From UBA5793 sp040255465 (lineage in GTDB: Bacteria; Planctomycetota; Phycisphaerae; Phycisphaerales; UBA5793), in contig JBDZVA010000002.1 of NCBI GenBank assembly GCA_040255465.1, positions 124,001 through 188,000 on the forward strand: a stretch of DNA of 64,000 bases, in the 5' to 3' direction. Made by a program: the position numbers and the translations under genes. Shown one piece after another: positions 35,301 to 43,423 of the stretch; positions within the stretch are counted from its first letter, which is position 1, and every line of letters begins with the position of its first letter. The notes below the pieces were generated by a model that worked only from the letters and a program-made list of their open reading frames with translations, was not told where the DNA came from and did not search any database.

Positions 35301-38227
35301 ACCTTCAGAAAAACGCCATCTCAGAAGGCGCCGCGCGCGAGCGCGTCGCCGCGATGACGCTCAAAGAAAAGCAGTACGATCTCGGCACTCGAATGATTCA
35401 GCATTACGGCTGCTTCGGTTGCCACCAGATTTCAGGGTTCGATTCCTCGCTCGCCGTTTCGGCCAACCTGTCGGCCTACGGCGTCAAGGATCCGCACAAA
35501 CTCGACTTTGGCTACTTCGAGCACATCTTCGACAAGCAGCGACCCAGTACAGTGGACATCTGGTTCGTCGAACGCGAAGGCCTCACGGAAGACGCGGTGA
35601 AGGTCAAGGGCGATCCGCATGATCCGCTGCTCACCGACCGACTTCTCGAATGGGAGCACGTCGAAAACAATCGTCGCGGCTACATCTACGCCAAACTGCA
35701 TAACAGCCGCATCTTCGATCGCGACAAACTCACCATCGAGGGTGAGATGACCAAGGGCGGCGAGATCGTCTACACCAGCAAAAACGACCGCTCCCTGCGA
35801 CTCAAGGAAGTCGAAGGCCGCTACCTCGACGTCGACACCGGCAAAGACTCGGGGCTCAGCGCCGACCAGATCGAGATTCGCTCTGTGGGCGAGCCCTATC
35901 TCAAGTTGCGCATGCCGCGATTCTTCCTGCGCGACTCCGATGTCGAATCGCTCGTGACCTACGTGACCAGTCTCAAGCCGCCGCTCGTGCGCGGCAACCT
36001 GCTCAAGACCACCGACGAGGCCGGCATGATGCGCGCCAAGGGTCGCCTGATGGCCGAATCGCTCAACTGCGTCGGCTGCCATGATGTGCACAACAACGTG
36101 CCCAACATCCGCCAGTACTTTGAAGTCCGCCGCAAGGACGGCTCGGTCGATTACCTCCAGACCCAGGAGAATCTGCCAAACGCCCCGCCGCGCATTGTCG
36201 GCAACGGCGCCAAGACCCAGCACGACTGGTTCTATTCCTTCCTCAACAACGTCGAGATGCTTCGGCCGTGGCTCAAGATCCGCATGCCGAGCTTCGATCT
36301 CCAGCCTCAGGAATCGCAGTGGCTCGTCGAATACCTCGCGGGCCAGACCACGATGGATGCGCGCATGATCGCCGCGCATCTCAAGCCCGTCGATGCCGTG
36401 TTCGCGGCGGAGTTTGAAAAGCAGTACAACGCGGCGTTCGACACCGCAACCAGGGCCGGCAACAACGGCGCCAAAGCGGATGAGATCGCCAAGGACGCCG
36501 CCTCCAAGGCCGTTGGTCGAATGCTCATGCCCGAGCAATTCGATAAGACTCGCAATGAACTCGTGCAGACGGCGCGCGAATTCGGCCTCTATGCGCCCAA
36601 CGCCTATCCCACCCGCCACGACTCGCCTGATGAGTTTGCCGCCAAGAACGGCCGCATCTGGTACGACCTCCACTTCCTTCGCAACACCTACAACGGCGTG
36701 GACTACCCCTTCCAGGCGCCCCCCGTCGACAACATGACCCCCGAGGAGTTCGCACTCGGCGAGGGCATCGTCACCGACCTGGGCTGCTTCGCCTGCCACC
36801 GCCTCGGCGACTGGACCAAGCTCGAGAAAATCTTCGAGATTCAGCAGGCCGAGTTGATGGGGGACGGCGGTGGGGACGGAGCCGACGAAGGCGATCCTTA
36901 CGGCGACGATCCCTATGGCGGCGGTGGCGCCGAGGAAGATCCCTACGGCGGAGGCGGCGAAGAGGACGCCTACGGCGGTGACGGCGGCGAGCAGGATCCC
37001 TACGGCTCGACCGAAGCGCCGGCCCAGGAAAAGCCCACGATCTACGACCAGATCAGTGCGCCCAATCTCGGCATCACCTATCGCCGACTCCAGGAAGATT
37101 ACGTCAAGCAGTGGCTGCGCAAGCCCGGAGCCATCATGCCCGGCACAAAGATGCCCAGCCTCTTTGGCGCCGATGGCCGCGTGAGCGCCTTCGCCAACTT
37201 CCCCGACGCTCTGCGCAAGGAGAAGGAACTGCTCTACGGTTCCACGGCCGAGGAGCAGATGGACCTGATCACGCGCTGGATCTTCATCGCCGGCGATCGC
37301 CACTACACCGTGGGCGCCAGCGTGCTCAGTGGTGAAGAAAACACCACGTCTGGCGTCGACCTCAAGGAGATTCTCAAGCAGCGCGCTGAGCAGGCCAAGG
37401 CATCGGGTGAGAACGCGGCGCCCGAAACAACTGAGCCCGAAGTCGCCAAGCCGGCCGAGAGCGGCAATGCCGAAAAGCCTGCCGAAGTCAAAGCCGCACC
37501 CAAGCCTGAGGAAACCAAGGCGCTCAGCCCCGAGGAGAAAGCCGCCGATCGAGAGGCGGCCGTCGCTGAACTCATGAACAACGCGGACGCGGCAACGGGT
37601 TCGGTGACCGGAACCGTCGTCTTCGACGGCGCGCCGCCGCGCATGCAGCGCATCCGACCCGTTGGTGACAACTTCTGCGTTCAGGCCAATCGCGGCGTCG
37701 CACTGTACCGGGAAGATATCGTGATCAACAACAACGGCTCACTCAAGGATGTCGTTGTGTTCATCAGGAACGCTCCGAGCGGCTCCAACCCACTCGACGG
37801 TCCCAAGGAAATCGACCAGGTCGGCTGCGTGTATCACCCGCACGTCATCTCCGTGACGACGGGCCAGACGCTCAGCATGAAGAACACCGACAACACCGCG
37901 CACAACCTCAAGTTCACCAGCCAGGACAACGGCACGTTCAACGAGGGTCAGCCGGTTGCGGGCATGGTCAAGGATGTGAAGTTCGCCAAGCCGGAGATGG
38001 AGATGCACCTCGCCTGCAACGTACACGCGTGGATGCAGTCGCTCATCTACGCCTTCGATCATCCGTATCACGCCACGACTGGCGAGCGAGGCTCGTTCAA
38101 GATCGCCGGTCTCCCGCCGGGCCAGTACGAACTCGTCTTCCATCACCCCGAACTCGGCGAGCAGACGCAGAACATCTCCGTCGAAGCCGGCAAGGCCGTG
38201 CGAGCCGACTCGACGTTCAAACGCTGA
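32330..38227 (+). CDS. Membrane-anchored octaheme cytochrome c with C-terminal cupredoxin-like domain
   Basis: 1965 residues, GTG start with an AGAGGAG SD 7 bases upstream. A membrane anchor lies at about 14-36, then a charged coiled coil (about 60-210). Eight CxxCH heme sites begin at residues 264, 480, 658, 687, 816, 1028, 1247 and 1486. Sites 4-8 are each followed by an 'MP' motif fit for class I axial Met (Met 744, 948, 1195, 1319, 1608), so they look like five successive monoheme domains. A Gly/Asp/Tyr linker (about 1521-1563) and a second Ala/Glu/Lys/Pro linker (about 1675-1745) lead to a cupredoxin-like domain with candidate copper ligands His 1858, Cys 1896, His 1899 and Met 1902. An extracytoplasmic respiratory electron carrier is likely; partners are unknown. 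Confidence 0.92.
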   Translation: MPVTTKTFRDQNRLHVIFAVSSLLLAVCFIIAVLQDWQNEYRAPQVEVVRWDTEMTRWSKSVADLHAQMANVGALEEQRSAAQKVLDNDSEYQRLGDEIEEIRYERDKRIKQLQLFVDGNIAPKQQLVERLETLIHTNQGTPEHAEQLRSERAALEVLLEKKREGDNEVKAYDAQMEELKARRRSMEKEVTDLALKIKNLRADLDKATGHLDALEPGLAGAIGDWLRDQPLLDAFNPSIKIKQQKVPDVLTDVNLAQVPTLDRCMSCHVTIDNPLFAEEAVLRFLEFQALGEEFPRGKDKRTLDLVREEMEPAAVLGFWERAVENLPSQSGEPKQHLAAAQEALVGIFASLYQSADPTDAIKIAWSPSSNSGAGAVSNMADVRSIRKVLLEKWPADWKKWYEPLVEYRLTLGEIVNQFLTKAERRAFFDSYRHALVDQYNQGAAAQNRHRLSASRLILAHPRLDLFADPDSKHPIATMGCTSCHEGSGEETQFAHTAHTPANIWVDARTGMLVPDFLVKAEGTDAEIMSQIRGASSDRRSVQAISPPADAKVVLAGFNAEPAEHGEAKHSAGASEGEHAEMFHDDHWYADSEKYEDAFGFPSEPHDVTSAAYLNPRTGELARAVKQQHAWEDHYGWEQVEFHYWERPMHELRYVESSCNRCHAQEMEIDKSAPVLAKGRLLFTQLGCVNCHAVDSLGSPLRDQPGMPDVRQVGPSLLHVKHKLSEDMISSWTWAPKAFRPNTRMPHFFMTENNSSPLDIRRTRAEVAAMSYYLVTTPEDPAGPAYKPEAVPPADTPGINLAGNVEAGRTIFKEVGCLACHSNVNETGLEWVAIDLQDRFGLARDAALNRIAEDSRANEGQSGVETSEDNVGFFTLDASGNPTPRIKPEQYTRLHWYLMHYQPDRYSKVAPELSGVATKLLHNRSRDEARAWVYDWVRNPSHYSDYTRMPRLRLTEQEALDLTAYLLEQKHPTYQPQHFDVDEPMIDALLINLQKNAISEGAARERVAAMTLKEKQYDLGTRMIQHYGCFGCHQISGFDSSLAVSANLSAYGVKDPHKLDFGYFEHIFDKQRPSTVDIWFVEREGLTEDAVKVKGDPHDPLLTDRLLEWEHVENNRRGYIYAKLHNSRIFDRDKLTIEGEMTKGGEIVYTSKNDRSLRLKEVEGRYLDVDTGKDSGLSADQIEIRSVGEPYLKLRMPRFFLRDSDVESLVTYVTSLKPPLVRGNLLKTTDEAGMMRAKGRLMAESLNCVGCHDVHNNVPNIRQYFEVRRKDGSVDYLQTQENLPNAPPRIVGNGAKTQHDWFYSFLNNVEMLRPWLKIRMPSFDLQPQESQWLVEYLAGQTTMDARMIAAHLKPVDAVFAAEFEKQYNAAFDTATRAGNNGAKADEIAKDAASKAVGRMLMPEQFDKTRNELVQTAREFGLYAPNAYPTRHDSPDEFAAKNGRIWYDLHFLRNTYNGVDYPFQAPPVDNMTPEEFALGEGIVTDLGCFACHRLGDWTKLEKIFEIQQAELMGDGGGDGADEGDPYGDDPYGGGGAEEDPYGGGGEEDAYGGDGGEQDPYGSTEAPAQEKPTIYDQISAPNLGITYRRLQEDYVKQWLRKPGAIMPGTKMPSLFGADGRVSAFANFPDALRKEKELLYGSTAEEQMDLITRWIFIAGDRHYTVGASVLSGEENTTSGVDLKEILKQRAEQAKASGENAAPETTEPEVAKPAESGNAEKPAEVKAAPKPEETKALSPEEKAADREAAVAELMNNADAATGSVTGTVVFDGAPPRMQRIRPVGDNFCVQANRGVALYREDIVINNNGSLKDVVVFIRNAPSGSNPLDGPKEIDQVGCVYHPHVISVTTGQTLSMKNTDNTAHNLKFTSQDNGTFNEGQPVAGMVKDVKFAKPEMEMHLACNVHAWMQSLIYAFDHPYHATTGERGSFKIAGLPPGQYELVFHHPELGEQTQNISVEAGKAVRADSTFKR

Positions 38228-38256
38228 TCCGTCTGGCTTTCACGCCATCAATCAGC

Positions 38257-38308
38257 AAGGCGCACATTGTGGAACCAACCGTTCCTCAATGTGCGCCTTC
38301 TTCGTTTT
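38257..38308 (+). terminator. Intrinsic terminator after the octaheme cytochrome
   Basis: A perfect 13-bp stem (38257-38269 with 38287-38299) continues, after one T-T mismatch, into an inner 5-bp stem GGAAC/GTTCC with a CAACC loop. TTTTT follows at 38304-38308. It lies 30 bases after the cytochrome stop and before the convergent pilT. Confidence 0.95.
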
Positions 38309-38329
38309 TCAACACGACCTGTCGTCTGC

Positions 38330-39451
38330 TCAACCCCGGATGCGATTGACCAGCGTCTGCGTCTTGACCTCCACGCCCTTGAGCGAACTCTCGAGAGCAT
38401 TGCGGTTGGGTGCGTACTCCATTGCGACGGACTTGCGGACCCATTCCTTCTCCACCAGTTCGGTGAGCGACCTGGTAAAACTGCGCATGCCGTCTTCCGT
38501 ACTCTGCGCCACGATGGCGGGCAGATCCTCTTCTTCGCCGTCGCGGATCTTCTCTTTCATGATCGGCGAACTGAGCAGCACCTCCGTGGCCGGCACGGCG
38601 GAAACTTCAAAGCCCTCCATCGCCGGCAGCAGTCGCTGGGCGCACACCGCCTTGAGCGTGTTCGCCAGGGCGCTGCGGATGAAGCCGTGCTCTGTCTGCG
38701 GGAAGAATTCGAGGATGCGGCTCATCGATTGCATGGTGTCGGCCGTGTGCATCGAACCGAAAACGAGATGCCCCGTCTCCGCCGCCTGGATCGCCGCCAG
38801 CACCGTATCGTGGTCGCGCATCTCGCCGATGAATACGACGTCCGGATCCTGGCGCACAAGGTACCGCAGCGCACTCTTGTAGTCGGGCACGTCGATGCCC
38901 AGCTCGCGCTGTGAGATGATCGAGAGTTTCGGCTTGAACTGATACTCAACGGGATCTTCGATCGTGATGACGTGCTCGGCGCGAATGTGATTGATGTGCT
39001 CGATCATCGCGGCCAGCGTACTCGACTTGCCGCTGCCCGTGACGCCCACCACGAGAATGAGGCCCTCGTTGGTTTCAGTGATGAGCTTTTCGTAGATCGG
39101 CGGAAGGTGCAGCGAGGAGTAGGTCGGGATTTCGCCCTTCACGCGTCGAATGGCCGCATTGGCGTGGCCGCCGGCGCGGAACATGTTCACGCGGAATCGA
39201 TCCCCGTTCTCGTTGAACGTCGCAAAGTCCAGGTCGCCGGACTCGTCGTACCGATGACGCAGTCGCTCGGGCACGATCGGATCGAGCAGGTGGTCCGCCT
39301 CCTCGGCTGAGAGCGGCGAACAGTCAATCGTTCGCAGCAACCCACCGACGCGATAGGTCGGGGGCAAGCCGACCTTGACATGCAGGTCAGAAGCATCATG
39401 TTGCTTCATACCCGCGAGCAGACGCTGAATCGACAGTGGACCGGTGAGCAT
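38330..39451 (-). CDS. pilT: Type IV pilus retraction ATPase PilT
   Basis: 373 residues, start ATG 39451 after GGGAGGTGAC. The N-domain has HDASDLHVKVGLPPTYRV. Walker A is GVTGSGKS (136-143), followed by the Asp box ITIEDPVEYQF, Walker B DPDVVFIGEMRD and the His box HLVFGSMHTAD. This is the order of PilT rather than PilB, which is longer and carries a tetracysteine site. PilT powers pilus retraction in twitching, adhesion and DNA uptake. No other pilus gene is in the window. It is 119 bases downstream of pgk. Confidence 0.93.
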   Translation of the reverse strand: MLTGPLSIQRLLAGMKQHDASDLHVKVGLPPTYRVGGLLRTIDCSPLSAEEADHLLDPIVPERLRHRYDESGDLDFATFNENGDRFRVNMFRAGGHANAAIRRVKGEIPTYSSLHLPPIYEKLITETNEGLILVVGVTGSGKSSTLAAMIEHINHIRAEHVITIEDPVEYQFKPKLSIISQRELGIDVPDYKSALRYLVRQDPDVVFIGEMRDHDTVLAAIQAAETGHLVFGSMHTADTMQSMSRILEFFPQTEHGFIRSALANTLKAVCAQRLLPAMEGFEVSAVPATEVLLSSPIMKEKIRDGEEEDLPAIVAQSTEDGMRSFTRSLTELVEKEWVRKSVAMEYAPNRNALESSLKGVEVKTQTLVNRIRG

Positions 39452-39570
39452 GTCACCTCCCTGCGCGAAAGCGCTTCATCTGGCTGAAGCATCATACGGC
39501 GCGCAAAGGACCGCGAGCCACCACAATTCGGTGTCGCCGTCAATTGAAGGTCGTTTCCCGGCTTTTCCGC

Positions 39571-40776
39571 TCAGGCTGAATCGATCGCGTCGAGACCCGG
39601 CATGCTGCGCCCTTCGAGCAGCCGCAGGCTCGCGCCGCCCCCGGTCGACACGTGCGAGAAGCGGTCGTCCATACCGAACGACTCGACAGCCGCGGCCGAA
39701 TCGCCCCCGCCGATCACCGTCGTGGCGCCCTTTCCCGTGGCGGCGGCCATGGCGTCGGCAATGGCCTTCGTGCCCACGCTGAATGGGCCGACCTCAAAGA
39801 CGCCCATCGGGCCGTTCCAGATGATCGTCTTCGCCTTGGCGATGCGGCCGGCGTACCGGGCCTGCGTCTGGGGCCCAATGTCCAGACCGATCCAGCCCTC
39901 TCCAATGTGGTCTTCGAACACCTCGATCGGCGTCTCGTCCGAGATCTCCTTGCCGCAGACGTGGTCGTTCGGAAAGAACAACTCCGCCTTCTTCTCGGCG
40001 GCCAGCTCGATAATCTCCTTGGCGTCGTCGATGCAGTCATGCTCGACTCGGCTCTTGCCCATGCGGCGGCCGAGCACCTCCAGAAACGTGTACGCCATGG
40101 CGCCGCCGACGAGCACATCGTCGACAACGTCCAGCAGGCGGCGGATCGCGCCGAGTTTGTCGCTCACTTTGGCCCCGCCCAGCACCGCCACAAATGGACG
40201 CTGCGGGTTCTTGAGAATGTCGGAAAGGTACTTGACCTCGGCAAGCAGGAGCAGGCCCGCCGCTCGCCGCGCGCTGCCCATGGCGCGCGGCACGCCGACG
40301 ATCGACGCATGCGCCCGGTGAGCCGTGCCAAAGGCGTCGTTGCAGTACACCTCGCCAAGTTTCGCGAGTTGTCCTGCAAATGCAGCGTCGTTGGCGGATT
40401 CGCCGGCATGGAAACGCAGATTCTCCAGCAGCAGTACCTGTCCCTCACCCAGAGCCGCCACGGCCGCGGCTGCGGCGGCATCGGTGCAGTCCTGGCTCGG
40501 AAAGGCGACCGGCTTGCCGAGCAGTTTGCTCAGCGCCTCAGCGGCCGGCTTGAGCGAGTACTTCGCCTCGTATCCCGCCTCCGCCGGACGACCAAGATGC
40601 GACATCAGAATGACCTTGCCGCGCCGTTTAATGATCGACTGAATCGTGGGCAGCGCCGCGCGAATGCGGCGGTCGTCGGTGATGCGCCCCTGCTCGTCGA
40701 GCGGGACGTTGAAATCCACTCGGGTCAGGACGCGGCGGCCGGCGACATCGACTTGTTCGATGCTCAACTTGCTCAT
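39571..40776 (-). CDS. pgk: Phosphoglycerate kinase
   Basis: 401 residues, the normal length. It interconverts 1,3-bisphosphoglycerate plus ADP and 3-phosphoglycerate plus ATP in glycolysis. Signature RVDFNVPLD near residue 19, substrate-site HLGRPAEAGYEAKYSL, and nucleotide-site GGAKVSDKLG and GGGDSAAAVESFG with STGGGASL at the end. No other glycolytic gene is adjacent; the small basic anchored protein is downstream by the minus-strand reading of neighbours (upstream gene at 40826). Confidence 0.97.
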   Translation of the reverse strand: MSKLSIEQVDVAGRRVLTRVDFNVPLDEQGRITDDRRIRAALPTIQSIIKRRGKVILMSHLGRPAEAGYEAKYSLKPAAEALSKLLGKPVAFPSQDCTDAAAAAAVAALGEGQVLLLENLRFHAGESANDAAFAGQLAKLGEVYCNDAFGTAHRAHASIVGVPRAMGSARRAAGLLLLAEVKYLSDILKNPQRPFVAVLGGAKVSDKLGAIRRLLDVVDDVLVGGAMAYTFLEVLGRRMGKSRVEHDCIDDAKEIIELAAEKKAELFFPNDHVCGKEISDETPIEVFEDHIGEGWIGLDIGPQTQARYAGRIAKAKTIIWNGPMGVFEVGPFSVGTKAIADAMAAATGKGATTVIGGGDSAAAVESFGMDDRFSHVSTGGGASLRLLEGRSMPGLDAIDSA

Positions 40777-40825
40777 GGCGGAAAATGGCTCCGTCAGGGT
40801 TCAGGATAGAACGTGATTGTGGGGT

Positions 40826-41626
40826 TCAGAAGGGCTGATGATAGCCGGCGGTTGCCCCCGTTTGGTTGTCCCGCAGCGCGATCGGGGGGTCAAGCAGTTC
40901 TTTCATGACAAACGCCTGCCGCAGAGAATCACGATTCAACATCAGCGCCCCGATTGGCGTCGTTCGCGAGGCGGGTACAACCACGGGTTGCGGCTCGGCT
41001 GGCGGTTCGTCGGACCCGCCGGCCAACGAAGCAACAACCTGCTGCACGATTTTTCGCGCCGGCGTCCCGGCGGGCGCCCCGCCGCCTCGCTGGGCGGCCT
41101 GGCGCCGACGCTCAGCTTCGAGGGCCTGGGCGCGCTGACGTCGGGTCGAGGGGGCCGCGCCGGCTGCCGGTTGAGGCTGGGCGCGATTCGCCGCTGTCCG
41201 CTGCGATCGCAATCGATCGACCTCAACCTGCCGGCGACGGAGTTCTTCCATCGCAGCGCGGCGTCGGCGGGCCAGTTCATCCTCGGCCGAAACACGGACC
41301 TGGGCCGGCAGCGTCTCTCGCTGGCCCCGCATCGCCGCCTCGCGAGCCTTCCACATTTCGATCTGGGCCTGGCGCTGGGAGGCGAGTTCGTCCTGAATCG
41401 TCGCCGGCTCGCGATTCTGCGCCGAAACTTCTGACCGCTGCGCGATGGTCTGCGGACCTGTTTGCGATGAAGTGGGCGAAGACGGGAGCGACTCGTTCCG
41501 CATCCGCCGTGCTTCGGCCTGGCGCTTCTTATCCGCGAGGACTTTGATCCCCTGCGACACAGCGGGAATCGCAATCACGAGGATGTAAATGATCGTCTGG
41601 AGGTTGTTCTGAAGCCACTGTGGCAT
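40826..41626 (-). CDS. Membrane-anchored Arg/Glu-rich hypothetical protein
   Basis: 266 residues, start ATG 41626 with AAGGA 5 bases upstream. A hydrophobic segment (about 10-26) anchors it. The middle is extremely rich in Arg, Ala, Gln and Glu (many RRR runs, e.g. ELARRRRAAMEELRRRQ), likely a charged helix or coiled coil. The last 50 residues differ: RTTPIGALMLNRDSLRQAFV followed by MKELLDPPIALR, which looks like a defined docking motif. It is read before pgk on the same strand, 49 bases apart. Function unknown. Confidence 0.75.
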   Translation of the reverse strand: MPQWLQNNLQTIIYILVIAIPAVSQGIKVLADKKRQAEARRMRNESLPSSPTSSQTGPQTIAQRSEVSAQNREPATIQDELASQRQAQIEMWKAREAAMRGQRETLPAQVRVSAEDELARRRRAAMEELRRRQVEVDRLRSQRTAANRAQPQPAAGAAPSTRRQRAQALEAERRRQAAQRGGGAPAGTPARKIVQQVVASLAGGSDEPPAEPQPVVVPASRTTPIGALMLNRDSLRQAFVMKELLDPPIALRDNQTGATAGYHQPF

Positions 41627-41690
41627 GAAGATCCTTCTGATACTCGTCCGTCGAAGTATAGCGGCGATTCAACCGAATCATGTCTGGAAT

Positions 41691-42440
41691 TCAGCCACCG
41701 GACGCCCGCAGCACGTGGTCGGCGAATTCGAACTTCACGCCGTAGACGCGCTCCAGCACCGTCGGCTCGCACACCTCGTTCGTTGGCCCGGAGGCGATGA
41801 CCTTGCCCTCATGCATGATCCACGCATCGTCGCTCAGGCTGCGGGCAAGAGCCAGGTCGTGGAGAATCACGACGACGGCTCGGCCGGCATCGGCCGACGC
41901 TCGCAGGACGCGCGCGGTCTGCTGGACGTGCCGGGGATCGAGCGCCGACGTCGGTTCATCGAGCAGCATTACCGCGTCGGACCGCGCGTGGACCTGCGCC
42001 AGCGCTCGCGCCAGCGCCGCTCGCTGCTGCTGGCCCACGCTGAGCGTGTTGAACACGCGCGCGGCGTCGGCCGTGAGTTCGCACTGCGCCAGCGCCTCAT
42101 CCACGGCTCGCGACGACGGCGGCAGGGCGTAACGTCCCAGCTCCACAACCTCGCGGATCGTGAAAGGAGCGTCGACGCGGGGCCGCTGCGGCACATACGC
42201 CAGCCGTGCTGCGCGCAAGCGAGCCGGGAGTTGATGCAGGTCGCTGTCATCGAGCAGGACCGTGCCCCGATGCGGTGCGAGCACGCCCGACATCAGACGC
42301 AGCAGCGTCGACTTGCCCACGGCGTTGGGACCGATGATCGCGGTGATGCGACCTCGATGCGCCTCAGCGCTGGCGTCGTCCACCACCCGATCGCCGGGAT
42401 GGACGTACGCAAACGAAACGTGATCGAGTCGCAGGCTCAT
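41691..42440 (-). CDS. BtuD/FecE-type ABC transporter ATP-binding protein
   Basis: 249 residues from ATG 42440, which overlaps the TGA of the permease gene (ATGA) and has GGTGGA 5 bases upstream; GTG 42449 is a less likely start. Walker A GPNAVGKS (37-44), signature LSVGQQQRAALARAL, Walker B AVMLLDEPTSALDP, H-loop VVVILHDLALARSL. The D-loop and length match the cobalamin/iron-siderophore import ATPases. It is the last gene of the importer operon. Confidence 0.92.
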   Translation of the reverse strand: MSLRLDHVSFAYVHPGDRVVDDASAEAHRGRITAIIGPNAVGKSTLLRLMSGVLAPHRGTVLLDDSDLHQLPARLRAARLAYVPQRPRVDAPFTIREVVELGRYALPPSSRAVDEALAQCELTADAARVFNTLSVGQQQRAALARALAQVHARSDAVMLLDEPTSALDPRHVQQTARVLRASADAGRAVVVILHDLALARSLSDDAWIMHEGKVIASGPTNEVCEPTVLERVYGVKFEFADHVLRASGG

Positions 42441-43423
42441 TCGATCCACCCCGACTGCCGATGCCGAAGCAGGTAGATGAACACCGGGCCGCCGATGGCG
42501 CTGGTCAGAATGCCGATGGGCAGCAGGCCGCGCGGCTGTGGAATCGATGGGATGTGCGGGATCAACTGCACGGCCGTGTCCGCGGCGAGCAGCAGGGCGG
42601 CCCCGATCAGCGCTGCGCCGACGAGCAGTGCGGCGTGTCTTGAGCCGACGATCATCCGAGCCAGGTGCGGCGCGATCAGTCCGACGAAGCCGATCGGCCC
42701 GGCCAGCAGCACCGAAACCGCCGTGAGAACCCCGGCCGTCAGAAACATCCCGATGCGCAATGAGGCGAGATTGACGCCGACGCTCGCTGCCTCATCGTCG
42801 CTCAATGCCGCGGCATCCAGCGCGCGTGACCAGCGCAGACTGATGGCCAGACCAGCCAGCGCGGTGACGCATCCTGCGATTACCAGTGCGGGCGGCGCCT
42901 CCGGTGCGATGCGCCCCATCATCCATCGCAGCAGCTGATCCGCATCGCGCCCCATCATGAACTGCACGAGCATCAGCAGCGCTGACGCGACGACGCTGAT
43001 CATCACGCCCACGAGCAGCATCGACATCGGATCGATCAATCCGCGGCGGAGGCTGAGTCTGTAGACCAGCAGCAGCGCCAGACTTGACCCCGCCACCGCG
43101 CCGACGGGTTCCCCGATCCAGGACGCGACGCTTCGCGGAACAACGCCCAGTTGGACCAGCCCGACGCCCAGCGCCGCACCGGCCGCCAGACCCAGAATGT
43201 ACGGGCTCGCCAGCGCATTGCGCAGCAGCGACTGGAGCATCACACCGCTCACCGACAGGCACACACCCACGCTGATCGCCCCGAACACGCTCACCAGTCG
43301 CAACTCCAGCACGAGGCGATCGGCCGGCCAACCGATGGAATACCCCACGACCAGTCGAACAATGGCCAGGGCCGCCATCAGGGCGGCCAGCAGGATGATT
43401 CGGGGAAGTGGGCGACCGCTCAT
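42437..43423 (-). CDS. FecCD/BtuC-type ABC transporter permease
   Basis: 328 residues with about ten membrane segments, the BtuC/FecCD pattern. Conserved stretches: LRLVSVFGAISVGVCLSVSG, LLRNALASPYILGLAAGAALG, and near the end GPIGFVGLIAPHLARMIVGS, which carries the coupling helix. It imports cobalamin, heme or iron chelates in known relatives. Both ends overlap neighbouring genes by ATGA, so the three genes are translationally coupled. Confidence 0.93.
   Translation of the reverse strand: MSGRPLPRIILLAALMAALAIVRLVVGYSIGWPADRLVLELRLVSVFGAISVGVCLSVSGVMLQSLLRNALASPYILGLAAGAALGVGLVQLGVVPRSVASWIGEPVGAVAGSSLALLLVYRLSLRRGLIDPMSMLLVGVMISVVASALLMLVQFMMGRDADQLLRWMMGRIAPEAPPALVIAGCVTALAGLAISLRWSRALDAAALSDDEAASVGVNLASLRIGMFLTAGVLTAVSVLLAGPIGFVGLIAPHLARMIVGSRHAALLVGAALIGAALLLAADTAVQLIPHIPSIPQPRGLLPIGILTSAIGGPVFIYLLRHRQSGWIE

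Noticed and set aside
35432..37303. 623-codon open frame opposite the cytochrome
   Set aside because: Antisense to heme sites 6-8 and the linker; composition is Gly/Val/Ala-rich noise, and no ribosome site or family is visible.
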